Shown piece after piece: positions 24,787 through 33,303 of a DNA stretch of 40,241 nt (positions are counted from its first letter, which is position 1; every line of letters starts with the position of its first letter). Both the position numbers and the translations under genes were made by a program. The DNA is from Prolixibacteraceae bacterium. Its GTDB lineage: Bacteria > Bacteroidota > Bacteroidia > Bacteroidales > Prolixibacteraceae. Under the pieces are notes generated by a model that worked only from the letters and a program-made list of their open reading frames with translations, ran no database searches and had not been told where the DNA came from. Location: contig DPCJ01000128.1 in NCBI GenBank assembly GCA_003516705.1, positions 1 through 40,241 of the forward strand, read 5' to 3'.

Positions 24787-26310
24787 TTAAAGGTCGAATC
24801 CGCAGTAACTTAAATTGTAACTCTTGTTGTTGATGGGGAAGTCTGAAATTTCGAGGTTTTGCAGCGAGAGTTCCAGTGCTTTCCAGTTGTGCATCGACGG
24901 GTCTTTTATTTTGTAATGTGCCAGTTCGGCGTTTTTACCGGTTACAGCCACATGGCAGATTTCTCCCCGCCATCCTTCCACGAGCGAAACAGCCAGACTT
25001 TCGGGTTTCAGAGTTAATTCTGTTACCGGAGATTGAGATTGAATATTAAAATCTTCATTTCTAAATACTTCACGAATCCACGCAATGGATTGTTTTATCT
25101 CTTTCCGGCGCAGTAAAAAACGCGAAAAAACATCGCCTTTTGGCAAAACCACAGAGTTGTAATTATAATCTTCGAATGCTATTGAAGGATGCGAAACCCT
25201 GATATCGCGCGGAATGTTGGCCATTCGTGCGACCATTCCCACTGCCCCGATTTTACGCATTTGTTCTTCAGTAACAACCCCTATTTCATCGAAACGGTTT
25301 TCAACACTGGGTAAACGGTAAGTGAGATGTGCCAGTTCAACAAACTGTTTTTCAAACTTTGAAAGGGTTTCCAATATCTGGTTTTTGATTTCCCTTGTAA
25401 GCGGATGGTGAGTGCCGCCCACACGAATCATTCCTTTGCCAAGCCGGTTACCGCACCACGACTGGGTTTGGTTAATAATTGCAGTTCGCAGAATTCCAAA
25501 AATATTGGCGCCTAAACTGTAACCCACATCGGTACAAAGCGCTGAAATATCGGCGGTGTGAACAGCGATTCGCTCCAGTTCAAGTGCGATGGCGCGTTCA
25601 ATATCGAGTTGGGCGCCGGTCTCAATTCCGGCCAGCGATTCCATCAGGTTGGCAAATGCAAGGCTGTGGCCGACGGTTGTGTCACCTGCAATTGACTCGG
25701 AAACAGTGTTGCGTTGAAGTAAAGTTTGTTTATCGAGCATGGTTTGTTCAACACCGCGGTGTTGCCAGCCCAATTGAATTTCGAGGTGGAGAACCTGTTC
25801 ACCGTTACAGATAAACCTGAAATGCCCCGGCTCAATAATTCCTGCGTGAACAGGACCAACACCGACTTCGTGCAACTCTTCGCTTTCGATTTTATAAAAC
25901 GGATAATCGTTGATCTTCAGGTTTTTATTGGCGCGGTTGTGCGCAAACCGAACCGGTTTTAACCATGGATGCCTAGGGAAACCGACCCCAAAATTCTCAT
26001 GGATTTCACGTTCGAAAATATGAAGTGCGTTGATTTGAGGAGTGATTGAATCTAATTCCTGTTTGGCAGTTCTCGGTAAAAAATGCGATAGAACAAAAAT
26101 TCTGTGTGTTGTGTCGTTGGCAATTGCAGCAAAAAATTTCAGTCCATCGGTTTGGGGAAATGCAAAATACGAAACACAGTGATTCTCGTTTTGCTTTAAA
26201 AGTTCAATCATTTCAGAACTGAAATCAGTATAGTCAAGTACCGGAACAGATTCAATTTCAATGGATTCGTTATTTTGAATAATGCAATATTTTTTGTTCT
26301 CAGCAACCAT
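24787..26310 (-). CDS. Ehr-like large subunit: NuoC-NuoD / HyfG-type fusion without NiFe ligands
   Basis: 507 residues. Residues 1-125 are a NuoC (30 kDa)-like domain ending FEREIHENFGVGFPRHPWLKPVRF, joined as in HycE/HyfG to a NuoD/hydrogenase large-subunit domain opening GPVHAGIIEPGHF (152-164). Where the hydrogenase has ERICGICG, this protein has ESIAGDTT (205-212): Ala208 and Thr211 replace the two cysteines. The C-terminus reads NLSYCGFDL in place of the DPCxxC pair, leaving at most Cys503. It therefore cannot hold the NiFe centre, nor does it have complex I's quinone-binding context of NuoB. It resembles 'energy-converting hydrogenase related' (Ehr) complexes. Six bases after the HyfF-like gene. 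Confidence 0.88.
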   Translation of the reverse strand: MVAENKKYCIIQNNESIEIESVPVLDYTDFSSEMIELLKQNENHCVSYFAFPQTDGLKFFAAIANDTTHRIFVLSHFLPRTAKQELDSITPQINALHIFEREIHENFGVGFPRHPWLKPVRFAHNRANKNLKINDYPFYKIESEELHEVGVGPVHAGIIEPGHFRFICNGEQVLHLEIQLGWQHRGVEQTMLDKQTLLQRNTVSESIAGDTTVGHSLAFANLMESLAGIETGAQLDIERAIALELERIAVHTADISALCTDVGYSLGANIFGILRTAIINQTQSWCGNRLGKGMIRVGGTHHPLTREIKNQILETLSKFEKQFVELAHLTYRLPSVENRFDEIGVVTEEQMRKIGAVGMVARMANIPRDIRVSHPSIAFEDYNYNSVVLPKGDVFSRFLLRRKEIKQSIAWIREVFRNEDFNIQSQSPVTELTLKPESLAVSLVEGWRGEICHVAVTGKNAELAHYKIKDPSMHNWKALELSLQNLEISDFPINNKSYNLSYCGFDL

Positions 26311-26316
26311 ATCGCG

Positions 26317-27741
26317 TTAATTTAAAAGTTGAATGGTTTGGTTAATCAATTCGGTTAAAATTGGCGGCGGATTAAATCCCATGTAAATGACCGCGAAAAA
26401 CAGCACAAACTGCGAAACAGTTTCAAAACGGTTGGCAAAAACTGCTTCGGGCTTGAAATTATCAGGCAGTTCGGCAAAAAGCAGGTGCATGGTTTTCGAA
26501 ATAATGATGTACAAAATGATGGTCAGCATGATTAAAACAGCGATGGCCGTAAATATGTAACCGCTTGAAAACAGCGCTTTAAAAATCAGAAACTCGGTGA
26601 TAAACAAGCCCGATGGCGGAATAGCAGTAATCGAAATTATTCCGAGTAAAAATGCCAGCGCCCCGGTTCCGTTCAGCTTAAAGTAAGCGCCTGTATCTTT
26701 TATCCAGCCGCTGTGAAAAAATGCACGCACCTGTCCAAACTGAAAAAACAATCCGCCTTTGATGAGGGTATGAAAAATAAGGTGTAACAGCGCAGCGTAA
26801 TATCCAACTTTGCCCACCGAAATGGCGATGAGGATGAGCGCAACATGTTCCATGCTCGAAAAGGCAAACATTCGTTTATATCTTTTAATGCGGAATAACT
26901 GAATGGTTGCCAGTGAAATACTGATTAGTCCGGTAACGAGAAAAACGTTTTGTGCCCACGAATTCAGCGGTGTTTGATTTATGATGGAATACATCCTGAA
27001 AATGGACACAAAACCCGCGTTTAACATAGCTGTTGAAAAAATGGCATTTACTGGCGACGGTGCAACTGTTTTGGCGTCGATAGTTCCGGCATAAAACGGA
27101 AAGACATTCAGCTTGGCACTGTACCCGGTAAGTATCAGTACGAAAGCTGTTTTCAGAAAAAACGGATCCATTTTCGGGGCTACCGAAGCGAGATACGAAA
27201 CCGAAAGGTTGGCGCCTTCTGGCGAAGTTGCCTGTGTTGCCAGAATCAATATTCCGAGAAATGCAATGGCAATTCCAACCGACGAAAGAAACAGGTATTT
27301 CCATGCAGCTTCCAATGGGGTTTCGTAACGGTTATGGAAAATCAGAAAAGTTACACAAAGTGTTGTCGCTTCAATGCTAACCCACATTACCACAATGTTT
27401 TCGGCAAAATAAACCGATGAAATTGCAGTGGCAAGAATAATCATTGTAGCCGCAAAACGCGATTCGTTTTTTACATCGTTTACATGCCGTTTAAAGTAAA
27501 GGTTGGAGTGAAAAATGGTTGGAATCAGTAAAATGCTAAGGAGTGCGTTTAACAAAACAGACAGACTGTCGAACTGAAAATAAGCCATATCAAACGAACC
27601 CAGATTTTGATAAGCGTAAACGGTTAACAAACAATGAAGTAACACAAACAGTACGCTTCCTGCTGCCATAATAATTCTGTTCGGAAACAGAAAAATGAGC
27701 AGGCTCAGTAGCAGCGATATTCCAAAAAATGGTAGAATCAT
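26317..27741 (-). CDS. HyfF-like antiporter subunit (NuoL/M/N family) of the Ehr-like complex
   Basis: 474 residues from the ATG at 27741; the frame can be read from a TTG two codons earlier. A polytopic membrane protein with about 13-14 helices. The family's helix-5 glutamate is present as Glu124 in MWVSIEATTL, the broken-helix lysine region is KLNVFPFYAGTID, and KRMFAFSSMEH follows (about 289-299). These subunits resemble Mrp antiporter proteins and move H+ or Na+. Preceded by a 160-base gap containing an inverted repeat, the only large gap in the operon. Confidence 0.88.
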   Translation of the reverse strand: MILPFFGISLLLSLLIFLFPNRIIMAAGSVLFVLLHCLLTVYAYQNLGSFDMAYFQFDSLSVLLNALLSILLIPTIFHSNLYFKRHVNDVKNESRFAATMIILATAISSVYFAENIVVMWVSIEATTLCVTFLIFHNRYETPLEAAWKYLFLSSVGIAIAFLGILILATQATSPEGANLSVSYLASVAPKMDPFFLKTAFVLILTGYSAKLNVFPFYAGTIDAKTVAPSPVNAIFSTAMLNAGFVSIFRMYSIINQTPLNSWAQNVFLVTGLISISLATIQLFRIKRYKRMFAFSSMEHVALILIAISVGKVGYYAALLHLIFHTLIKGGLFFQFGQVRAFFHSGWIKDTGAYFKLNGTGALAFLLGIISITAIPPSGLFITEFLIFKALFSSGYIFTAIAVLIMLTIILYIIISKTMHLLFAELPDNFKPEAVFANRFETVSQFVLFFAVIYMGFNPPPILTELINQTIQLLN

Positions 27742-27774
27742 TGTCAAATTTGTCCTAAGAGTTTTATTGTATAC

Positions 27775-27866
27775 ATCACCCCCTGCCCCCTCAAGGGGGT
27801 AGTCGTATCAAAGTTCATGAATAGCATTTTAATTGTAAATCTCCCCTTGAGGGGATTAAGGGGTGA
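27775..27866. repeat. C/G-rich inverted repeat inside the Ehr-like operon
   Basis: The left arm (27775-27800) runs TCACCCCCTGCCCCCTCAAG and the right arm (27841-27866) is its imperfect reverse complement, with the shared core CCCCTCAAGGGG that is itself a palindrome. About 40 bases separate the arms. Composition differs sharply from the surroundings. Similar CCCCTCAAGGGG elements are familiar as scattered intergenic repeats in Bacteroidota. It could affect operon transcription or stability between hyfE and hyfF. Confidence 0.65.
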
Positions 27867-27901
27867 AATATGCTGATCCATTATAATTTTACTCATTTCA
27901 C

Positions 27902-28531
27902 CTAATCTTTTAGCTGGCTCAGGTTACTTGCCGAAATTGTATCGAAAGTATCCTTCACTTTATTCATAAAAACACCGATAACCAAAACAGCAATCAGCAC
28001 GTCGAGCAAAACTGCAAGACTTACAAGGAAAGGCATTTCGCCACCCACGGCAAGCGACAGCAGAAATGCGCCGTTCTCAATAATCAGAAAACCGACGAGA
28101 TGACTGAAAATATTTTTGTGGATGATGATAAAATACATCCCGCCAATCACAGTTGCCAGCGCCACAGTAAAAAACCGGAGTTGGATAACTTCGTTGTCAA
28201 TGGTGTAACTCATTAAAAAACAACCAATCAGAACCGCCGAAATGAGAATTAGCGAATAAAACACAGGCACTTTGCTTTCGTGCACCCTTTTTAACTGGTT
28301 TTTGTGGCGTAACCGGTTTAAAAACCAGGGAATTACAATTGCTTTTACAACGAGTGTTTCAAGCAAAATCACAACCAGTCCTAAAGTTTGAATATGAATA
28401 AGATTGTTAAAGGCAATGCCAAACAAAAGCGCTCCCTGAACCGAAAGCAGCCAGATAAAATTGGCTACTCTTTCGGAAAGGAAAAAGTAAATCAGGGTTG
28501 CGGCGAACAAAACAATTAAAACGATTACCAT
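27902..28531 (-). CDS. HyfE-like membrane subunit of the Ehr-like complex
   Basis: 209 residues, almost entirely hydrophobic, about six to seven helices. The second half (about 110-205) resembles NuoK, as in HyfE/HycC-associated small subunits, with LIIENGAFLLSLAVGG carrying a helix glutamate typical of NuoK-type proton paths. The N-terminal extension with basic loop FLNRLRHKNQLKRVHESK is HyfE-like. One base after hyfC. Family assigned more from position and hydropathy than from unique motifs. Confidence 0.8.
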   Translation of the reverse strand: MVIVLIVLFAATLIYFFLSERVANFIWLLSVQGALLFGIAFNNLIHIQTLGLVVILLETLVVKAIVIPWFLNRLRHKNQLKRVHESKVPVFYSLILISAVLIGCFLMSYTIDNEVIQLRFFTVALATVIGGMYFIIIHKNIFSHLVGFLIIENGAFLLSLAVGGEMPFLVSLAVLLDVLIAVLVIGVFMNKVKDTFDTISASNLSQLKD

Positions 28532-28532
28532 A

Positions 28533-29453
28533 TCAATTCAATAAAATTATTTTTCCGGTAATTATCAATACCGATAGAAATCCCAGTATTGCAAGCGCTG
28601 TGAGCGAAATAATCCACTGTGCGTTTTTGGCCATTTTGTTCCGTGCCCTGAACGATTCGAGCGCACCAACCGAAATGGCAAAGATGAATTCAACAACAAA
28701 AAAGATGACTAACTGAGCGGCGAAATAATTCTGCATAGGCAGTACAAAATTAAAAATCAGTGAGCCGTAAATGGCAAATTTCAATCCGTTGGCCAGTTGA
28801 ATCAGTGCAAGGTCGAATCCGCTGAAATCAAGCACCATCACTTCGTGAACCATAGTGAGTTCAAGATGGGTTTTGGGGTCGTCAACTGGCAAACGACTGT
28901 TTTCGACCATTGCAATCCACAAAAAAATGTAAACCGACAGAATAGCGATTAAGTAAGAAAGTTGCGATTCGATATGCAGGTTGTTAAACAAATCGTAAAA
29001 CGAAGTGTGATTGGTGAGCAGCGCCATTGAAGCAACTACGATAAAAAAAGCCGGTTCGACTAAAAGCGAGTAAAATGCTTCGCGGTTGGCGCCCATTCCT
29101 TCAAAGCCGCTACCGGTGTCCATGGCTGCTGCAATCATCATAAATTTTCCGAAAGCCAGCAAATAAGCAAACAATACAAAATCGCCTTCGAACGAGAAAA
29201 TGGCGGGTTGTTTCCCGAGTGGGATAAAAAGCAAAGCCATAAAAACAGTTGAAAAATAGACAACCGGAGCTGCCTGAAAAATCCAGCTTGTGGTTGTGCT
29301 GAAAACATTTCCTTTGCGGAACAGCCGGATATTATCGAAAAAAGGTTGTAAAACAGAAGCTCCTTTCCGCCCGGCTATTCTTGCTTTTGTAAGGGCAATT
29401 ACACCCGGAAAAACAAGACTTACCAATATGATTACCAGCGGATTTAATATCAT
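28533..29453 (-). CDS. HyfC-like (NuoH family) membrane subunit of the Ehr-like complex
   Basis: 306 residues, about eight helices. NuoH-type elements: DTGSGFEGMGANREAF (112-127) and the second charged segment AMVENSRLPVDDPKTHLELTMVHE, which starts at 181 (Glu184, Arg187, Asp191, Asp192, Glu198, His203, Glu204). In complex I and group 4 hydrogenases this subunit links the soluble arm to the antiporter arm and lines the quinone-like cavity. The acidic/basic residues of the link are kept even though the redox ligands in the soluble subunits are lost. One-base spacing to hyfB and hyfE. Confidence 0.92.
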   Translation of the reverse strand: MILNPLVIILVSLVFPGVIALTKARIAGRKGASVLQPFFDNIRLFRKGNVFSTTTSWIFQAAPVVYFSTVFMALLFIPLGKQPAIFSFEGDFVLFAYLLAFGKFMMIAAAMDTGSGFEGMGANREAFYSLLVEPAFFIVVASMALLTNHTSFYDLFNNLHIESQLSYLIAILSVYIFLWIAMVENSRLPVDDPKTHLELTMVHEVMVLDFSGFDLALIQLANGLKFAIYGSLIFNFVLPMQNYFAAQLVIFFVVEFIFAISVGALESFRARNKMAKNAQWIISLTALAILGFLSVLIITGKIILLN

Positions 29454-29454
29454 G

Positions 29455-31434
29455 TTACAGCAAATTTGAAATCGTTAACAACAGGATGAGCGCCATGAAA
29501 ACTATTGCGTACAGCAAATAATGCTGAAGATTTCCGGTTTGAAAAACAGCAATCTTTTCAAGAAATTGCAGCAATTTCCCGGTTGGTTTAGTAACCATGT
29601 AATCTTCAAAAATATCGGTGGTGTGTGTTTCGAAAGTTCGTGGTTCAGGAAATAATTCATCTTTTCCGATGGGTTTGTAATGTTTCCGGTTACCAGTGAT
29701 ATATTTGGCCAGGTTCGAAATATAATCGGCATACGAAGTTGATGTATATTGGTGAACCGCAGGTTTTGCCCCGGTGTAGGCGCATCCCCAGGTGGGGCCG
29801 GTTTCAATAGTTTTGTTTTTGGTTGCCAGTTTTCTGATGAACCACAATGCTGCAATCAACAGAACAAAAACCCCAAGCGAAACCGAAATTCCCTGAATAG
29901 ATGGCGCAATATCGGTCAGCGCAGAAACATCGGGTGTAAAAACAGAAACAACTCCTGCCAGCGGTTTCAATACAAAAACGGGTAAAACGCCAATAAAAAC
30001 AATAAAAAATCCGATAATATATTTTGGGAAAAGCATACTTCCTTCCACTTCTCTGGCATGTTCTGTTTTATTGCTTCGTGGGTTGCCAAGAAAAATGATA
30101 CTGAAAACCTTGGTAAAACAGTAAAGCGCCAGACCGCCGATGAGCACAAGTCCCACAATTCCGCCAAGCAAAACAAGGCTCAGCGACAAATCGCCGGTGT
30201 GTAGTTCCTTGAACAGGCCAACATAAATCAGAAATTCAGAAATAAAACCGTTAAACGGCGGCAAGCCCGAAATAGCAACCGAACCCAATAAAAAGAAAAA
30301 CGCAGTCGTGGGCATTTTTTTGATTAACCCTCCTAATTTCTCAATGTTTCTTGTATGTGTTTGGCTGTAAATATTTCCGGCGGTGAAAAACAAAAGCGAT
30401 TTGAACAGTGCATGGTTGAGGATGTGCAGAAATCCGCCGGCAAAACCCAAAACTGCAAGCGTTGGATTTTCAATGGCCAGTCCAATTACCCCAACACCAA
30501 TTCCCATCCCGATGATTCCAATATTTTCGATGCTGTGGTAAGCTAACAGCTTTTTAAAATCGTGCTGAACAATTGCCAGCGTAACGCCCAGAATACCTGA
30601 AATAAAAGAGATAATGAGCAGAAAAAGTCCGATACTGTACAAATCGGTATGAATAAAAGTCAGCACCCGAACAATTCCGTAAATCCCCATTTTTATGATT
30701 ACACCGCTCATGATTCCTGAAATATGTGAAGGTGCGGCAGGGTGGGCGTGTGGCAACCATGTATGTAGCGGTATGAACCCGGCTTTAATTCCGAATCCGG
30801 CAAAAAACAGCAGAAACAATGGAAAAACGGGTTGAGTTCTGAAATAATTTTCAAGACTCTCAAAACCAATTGGTTCGCCGGTGGTTATCGAAGCAATCAG
30901 AAAAGCGACAATAATAAATACAAACGCAATGTGCATTTGTATAATAAACTGTATTCCTGCTTTAATTGTGCTTTGAATTTCAGATTCGAAAATAACAAGA
31001 AAGAATGTGGCAACCGACATCACTTCCCAGGCAATCAGAAAGCTGACACCCTCGCGCAGTGTCAACACAAACAGCATTGACAAGTGCAGCAAAATAAAAC
31101 TAAAATGATGAAGCCCAAATTCAGTTTTTGATTTTTTGTTTTGATAGGGTTGTAAATATCCTTTCGAGTAAATAAGTCCCATAAAAACAATGAGGTTCAC
31201 CACAGCAATAAAGAAAGAGGAGATTTTATCAATTACAAGGTAAACTTCGGCACCGTTAAAATCTGAAACGAAAATTTTCACTGTTTCCTGGGCGGAGTAT
31301 GCCCTGTAAGCAAGCATGCCCGAAAAAAGCATAATGGCAATTTCTGTTAACAATGTCAACCAAAGCTGATATTTAGCTGGCGTTAAAAAAATAATGAACC
31401 CAATTAAAACAAGTGAAAACAAAAGAAATAACAT
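29455..31434 (-). CDS. HyfB-like antiporter subunit (NuoL family) of the Ehr-like complex
   Basis: 659 residues, about 14-16 helices. Helix-5 Glu137 (AWEVMS), Lys217 (FGIKAGFIPLHTWLPHAHPAAPSHISG, a NuoL/HyfB hallmark spread over 214-240), Lys248, and the HDFKKLLAYHSIENIG segment (291-306) are all present, so the ion-translocation pathway appears complete. It has a long C-terminal extension with a soluble-looking segment (TIETGPTWGCAYTGAK), as in HyfB. First gene of the operon; 207 bases of divergent intergenic DNA separate it from sulP, and I see no perfect -7 box for it on the minus strand. Confidence 0.92.
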   Translation of the reverse strand: MLFLLFSLVLIGFIIFLTPAKYQLWLTLLTEIAIMLFSGMLAYRAYSAQETVKIFVSDFNGAEVYLVIDKISSFFIAVVNLIVFMGLIYSKGYLQPYQNKKSKTEFGLHHFSFILLHLSMLFVLTLREGVSFLIAWEVMSVATFFLVIFESEIQSTIKAGIQFIIQMHIAFVFIIVAFLIASITTGEPIGFESLENYFRTQPVFPLFLLFFAGFGIKAGFIPLHTWLPHAHPAAPSHISGIMSGVIIKMGIYGIVRVLTFIHTDLYSIGLFLLIISFISGILGVTLAIVQHDFKKLLAYHSIENIGIIGMGIGVGVIGLAIENPTLAVLGFAGGFLHILNHALFKSLLFFTAGNIYSQTHTRNIEKLGGLIKKMPTTAFFFLLGSVAISGLPPFNGFISEFLIYVGLFKELHTGDLSLSLVLLGGIVGLVLIGGLALYCFTKVFSIIFLGNPRSNKTEHAREVEGSMLFPKYIIGFFIVFIGVLPVFVLKPLAGVVSVFTPDVSALTDIAPSIQGISVSLGVFVLLIAALWFIRKLATKNKTIETGPTWGCAYTGAKPAVHQYTSTSYADYISNLAKYITGNRKHYKPIGKDELFPEPRTFETHTTDIFEDYMVTKPTGKLLQFLEKIAVFQTGNLQHYLLYAIVFMALILLLTISNLL

Positions 31435-31547
31435 GATTCAGATTCTTAACGTGCGTAAAATTATAATAATCTGTTTTAACAAACGCTAATCCTGATTTTT
31501 AATATCAATATAAACTGAGTCTAAAAAAAAGAGGATTGCAGCCTGTT

Positions 31548-31618
31548 TACTTTTGCATAACATTGGAAACTAAGGGAGTTTTCAACATACAACTTCAGTA
31601 GTAAAACCTTTACCTTTG
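31548..31618 (+). promoter_or_regulatory. Two tandem -7 boxes upstream of sulP
   Basis: TACTTTTG (31548-31555) and TACCTTTG (31611-31618) both match TAnnTTTG in similar contexts (TTTACnTTTGCA), 63 bases apart. The second is 23 bases before the ATG. Neither has a TTG at exactly 19 bases upstream. Confidence 0.55.
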
Positions 31619-31641
31619 CACATCTAAAAAAATTTCATACA

Positions 31642-33303
31642 ATGAATTCAATTTTCAAACCCAAATTTTTCACTGTTTTAAAGGAAGGGTACACGAGAAA
31701 AAAACTTACCACCGACCTGATGGCCGGTATTGTTGTTGGAATTGTGGCTTTGCCGCTTGCCATTGCATTTGCTGTTGCTTCTGGCGTATCGCCCGACAAA
31801 GGCTTAATAACTGCTGTGATTGCAGGTTTTCTCGTTTCTGTTCTGGGAGGAAGCCGGGTTCAGATAGCGGGACCAACCGGTGCATTCATTGTAATTGTGT
31901 ATGGAATTGTTGAGAAATATGGCATCGACGGTTTGATTATTTCAACTGTGTTAGCCGGGTTTCTGTTAATTATTTTTGGGATTCTCAGGTTGGGAACCTT
32001 GCTTAAATATTTCCCGCATCCTTTGGTGGTAGGATTTACAAGCGGTATTGCCGTTGTAATATTTTCGACTCAGGTAAAAGATGCACTTGGACTGCAAATT
32101 ACCGAGGTACCATCGGAGTTTATTGCCAAATGGGGAACATATTTTAATAGTTTTGCCTCATTTAACATTTACGCCGTTGCCATTACTGCCATTACAATTC
32201 TGCTGGTAGTTTTTACAAAGCATATCACAGCAAAAGTTCCAGGTTCAATCATCGCCATTATTTTAGGTACAGCTGCTGTACAAGTGTTTAACCTGCCGGT
32301 AAATACCATCGAATCTTTCTTTGGAGAAATTCCAAATACATTTCATCTTGAATTTCCTAAAATCGATTTTGAGCAGTTGGGGTATTATTTTCAACCTGCT
32401 TTAACTATTGCTTTGCTGGGTGCCATTGAGTCGCTGCTTTCAGCTGTTGTAGCCGATGGTATGATTGGCGGAAACCATCGTTCGAACACAGAATTGATTG
32501 CGCAGGGAATTGCCAATGTTGTTACCCCGTTTTTTGGTGGAATTCCGGCTACAGGCGCAATTGCACGCACTGCCACAAACGTTAAAAATGGCGGTCGTAC
32601 TCCCGTTGCCGGTATTATTCATGCGGTTACGCTCCTTTTAATTATGCTGTTTTTTGGGCGTTGGGTAAAACTGATTCCGATGTCGGTGCTGGCGGGGATT
32701 TTAATTGTTGTGGCCTACAACATGAGTGAGTGGCGCACTTTCCGTTCAATTTTGAAAGGCTCTGTTTTCGATATTCTTGTGTTGCTTACCACATTCTTTC
32801 TCACCGTTTTGGTTGACCTTACCGTTGCCATCGAAGTAGGCGTGGTGCTGTCGGCCATTTTGTTTATGAAACGCATGGCCGATTTGGGCAAAGTTATTCC
32901 CGAACGGATTGACTCTGATGTTATTGACGATTATTCAACAGTGCCCAAAGGAATTGGGATTTACGAAATCAGCGGGCCATTGTTTTTTGCTTCGGCGAAA
33001 GAGTATTGCGAGGTAATTAAATCGATGGGTACGGTGAGTAAAGTGATGATTATCAGAATGCGACATGTTCCGTTTGTTGATGCCACGGGTGTACACAATT
33101 TCAAAGAGGCTTTGAAAATTCTGAAAACTTCAGGCACAAAAGTGGTACTCTCGGGGGTAAACGATGCGGTTTGCGCCGATATTAAAAAGGCGGGAATTGA
33201 CGATTTGATTGGGAAAGATAATATCTATCCTTCATTTGATCTGGCTTTGGAAGGCGCCAAAAAGCTAAATGAAGAAATATCAAAAAAGAAGAAATCAGCG
33301 TAG
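31642..33303 (+). CDS. SulP family inorganic anion transporter with STAS domain
   Basis: 553 residues. Membrane part 1-400 with the SulP signature VGIVALPLAIAFAVASGVSP (32-51) and the substrate-site segment QIAGPTGAF (74-82). The C-terminal STAS domain (about 430-540) has PFVDATGVHNF around Asp480. Members carry sulphate, bicarbonate or other anions, usually with Na+ or H+. There is no carbonic anhydrase or sulphur assimilation gene beside it, so the anion is not fixed; bicarbonate would be plausible beside an ion-pumping complex, but that is speculation. Its 3' end overlaps the convergent thioredoxin-like gene by nine bases (33295-33303). Confidence 0.92.
   Translation: MNSIFKPKFFTVLKEGYTRKKLTTDLMAGIVVGIVALPLAIAFAVASGVSPDKGLITAVIAGFLVSVLGGSRVQIAGPTGAFIVIVYGIVEKYGIDGLIISTVLAGFLLIIFGILRLGTLLKYFPHPLVVGFTSGIAVVIFSTQVKDALGLQITEVPSEFIAKWGTYFNSFASFNIYAVAITAITILLVVFTKHITAKVPGSIIAIILGTAAVQVFNLPVNTIESFFGEIPNTFHLEFPKIDFEQLGYYFQPALTIALLGAIESLLSAVVADGMIGGNHRSNTELIAQGIANVVTPFFGGIPATGAIARTATNVKNGGRTPVAGIIHAVTLLLIMLFFGRWVKLIPMSVLAGILIVVAYNMSEWRTFRSILKGSVFDILVLLTTFFLTVLVDLTVAIEVGVVLSAILFMKRMADLGKVIPERIDSDVIDDYSTVPKGIGIYEISGPLFFASAKEYCEVIKSMGTVSKVMIIRMRHVPFVDATGVHNFKEALKILKTSGTKVVLSGVNDAVCADIKKAGIDDLIGKDNIYPSFDLALEGAKKLNEEISKKKKSA

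Noticed and set aside
24032..31434. True group 4 NiFe hydrogenase (formate hydrogenlyase type)
   Set aside because: The N-terminal NiFe cysteine pair is replaced by Ala208 and Thr211 and the proximal-cluster ligands are mostly lost.
24032..31434. Respiratory complex I (nuo) operon
   Set aside because: There is no NuoE, NuoF or NuoG, the antiporter subunits are HyfB/HyfF-like, and the small subunit lacks the N2 ligands.
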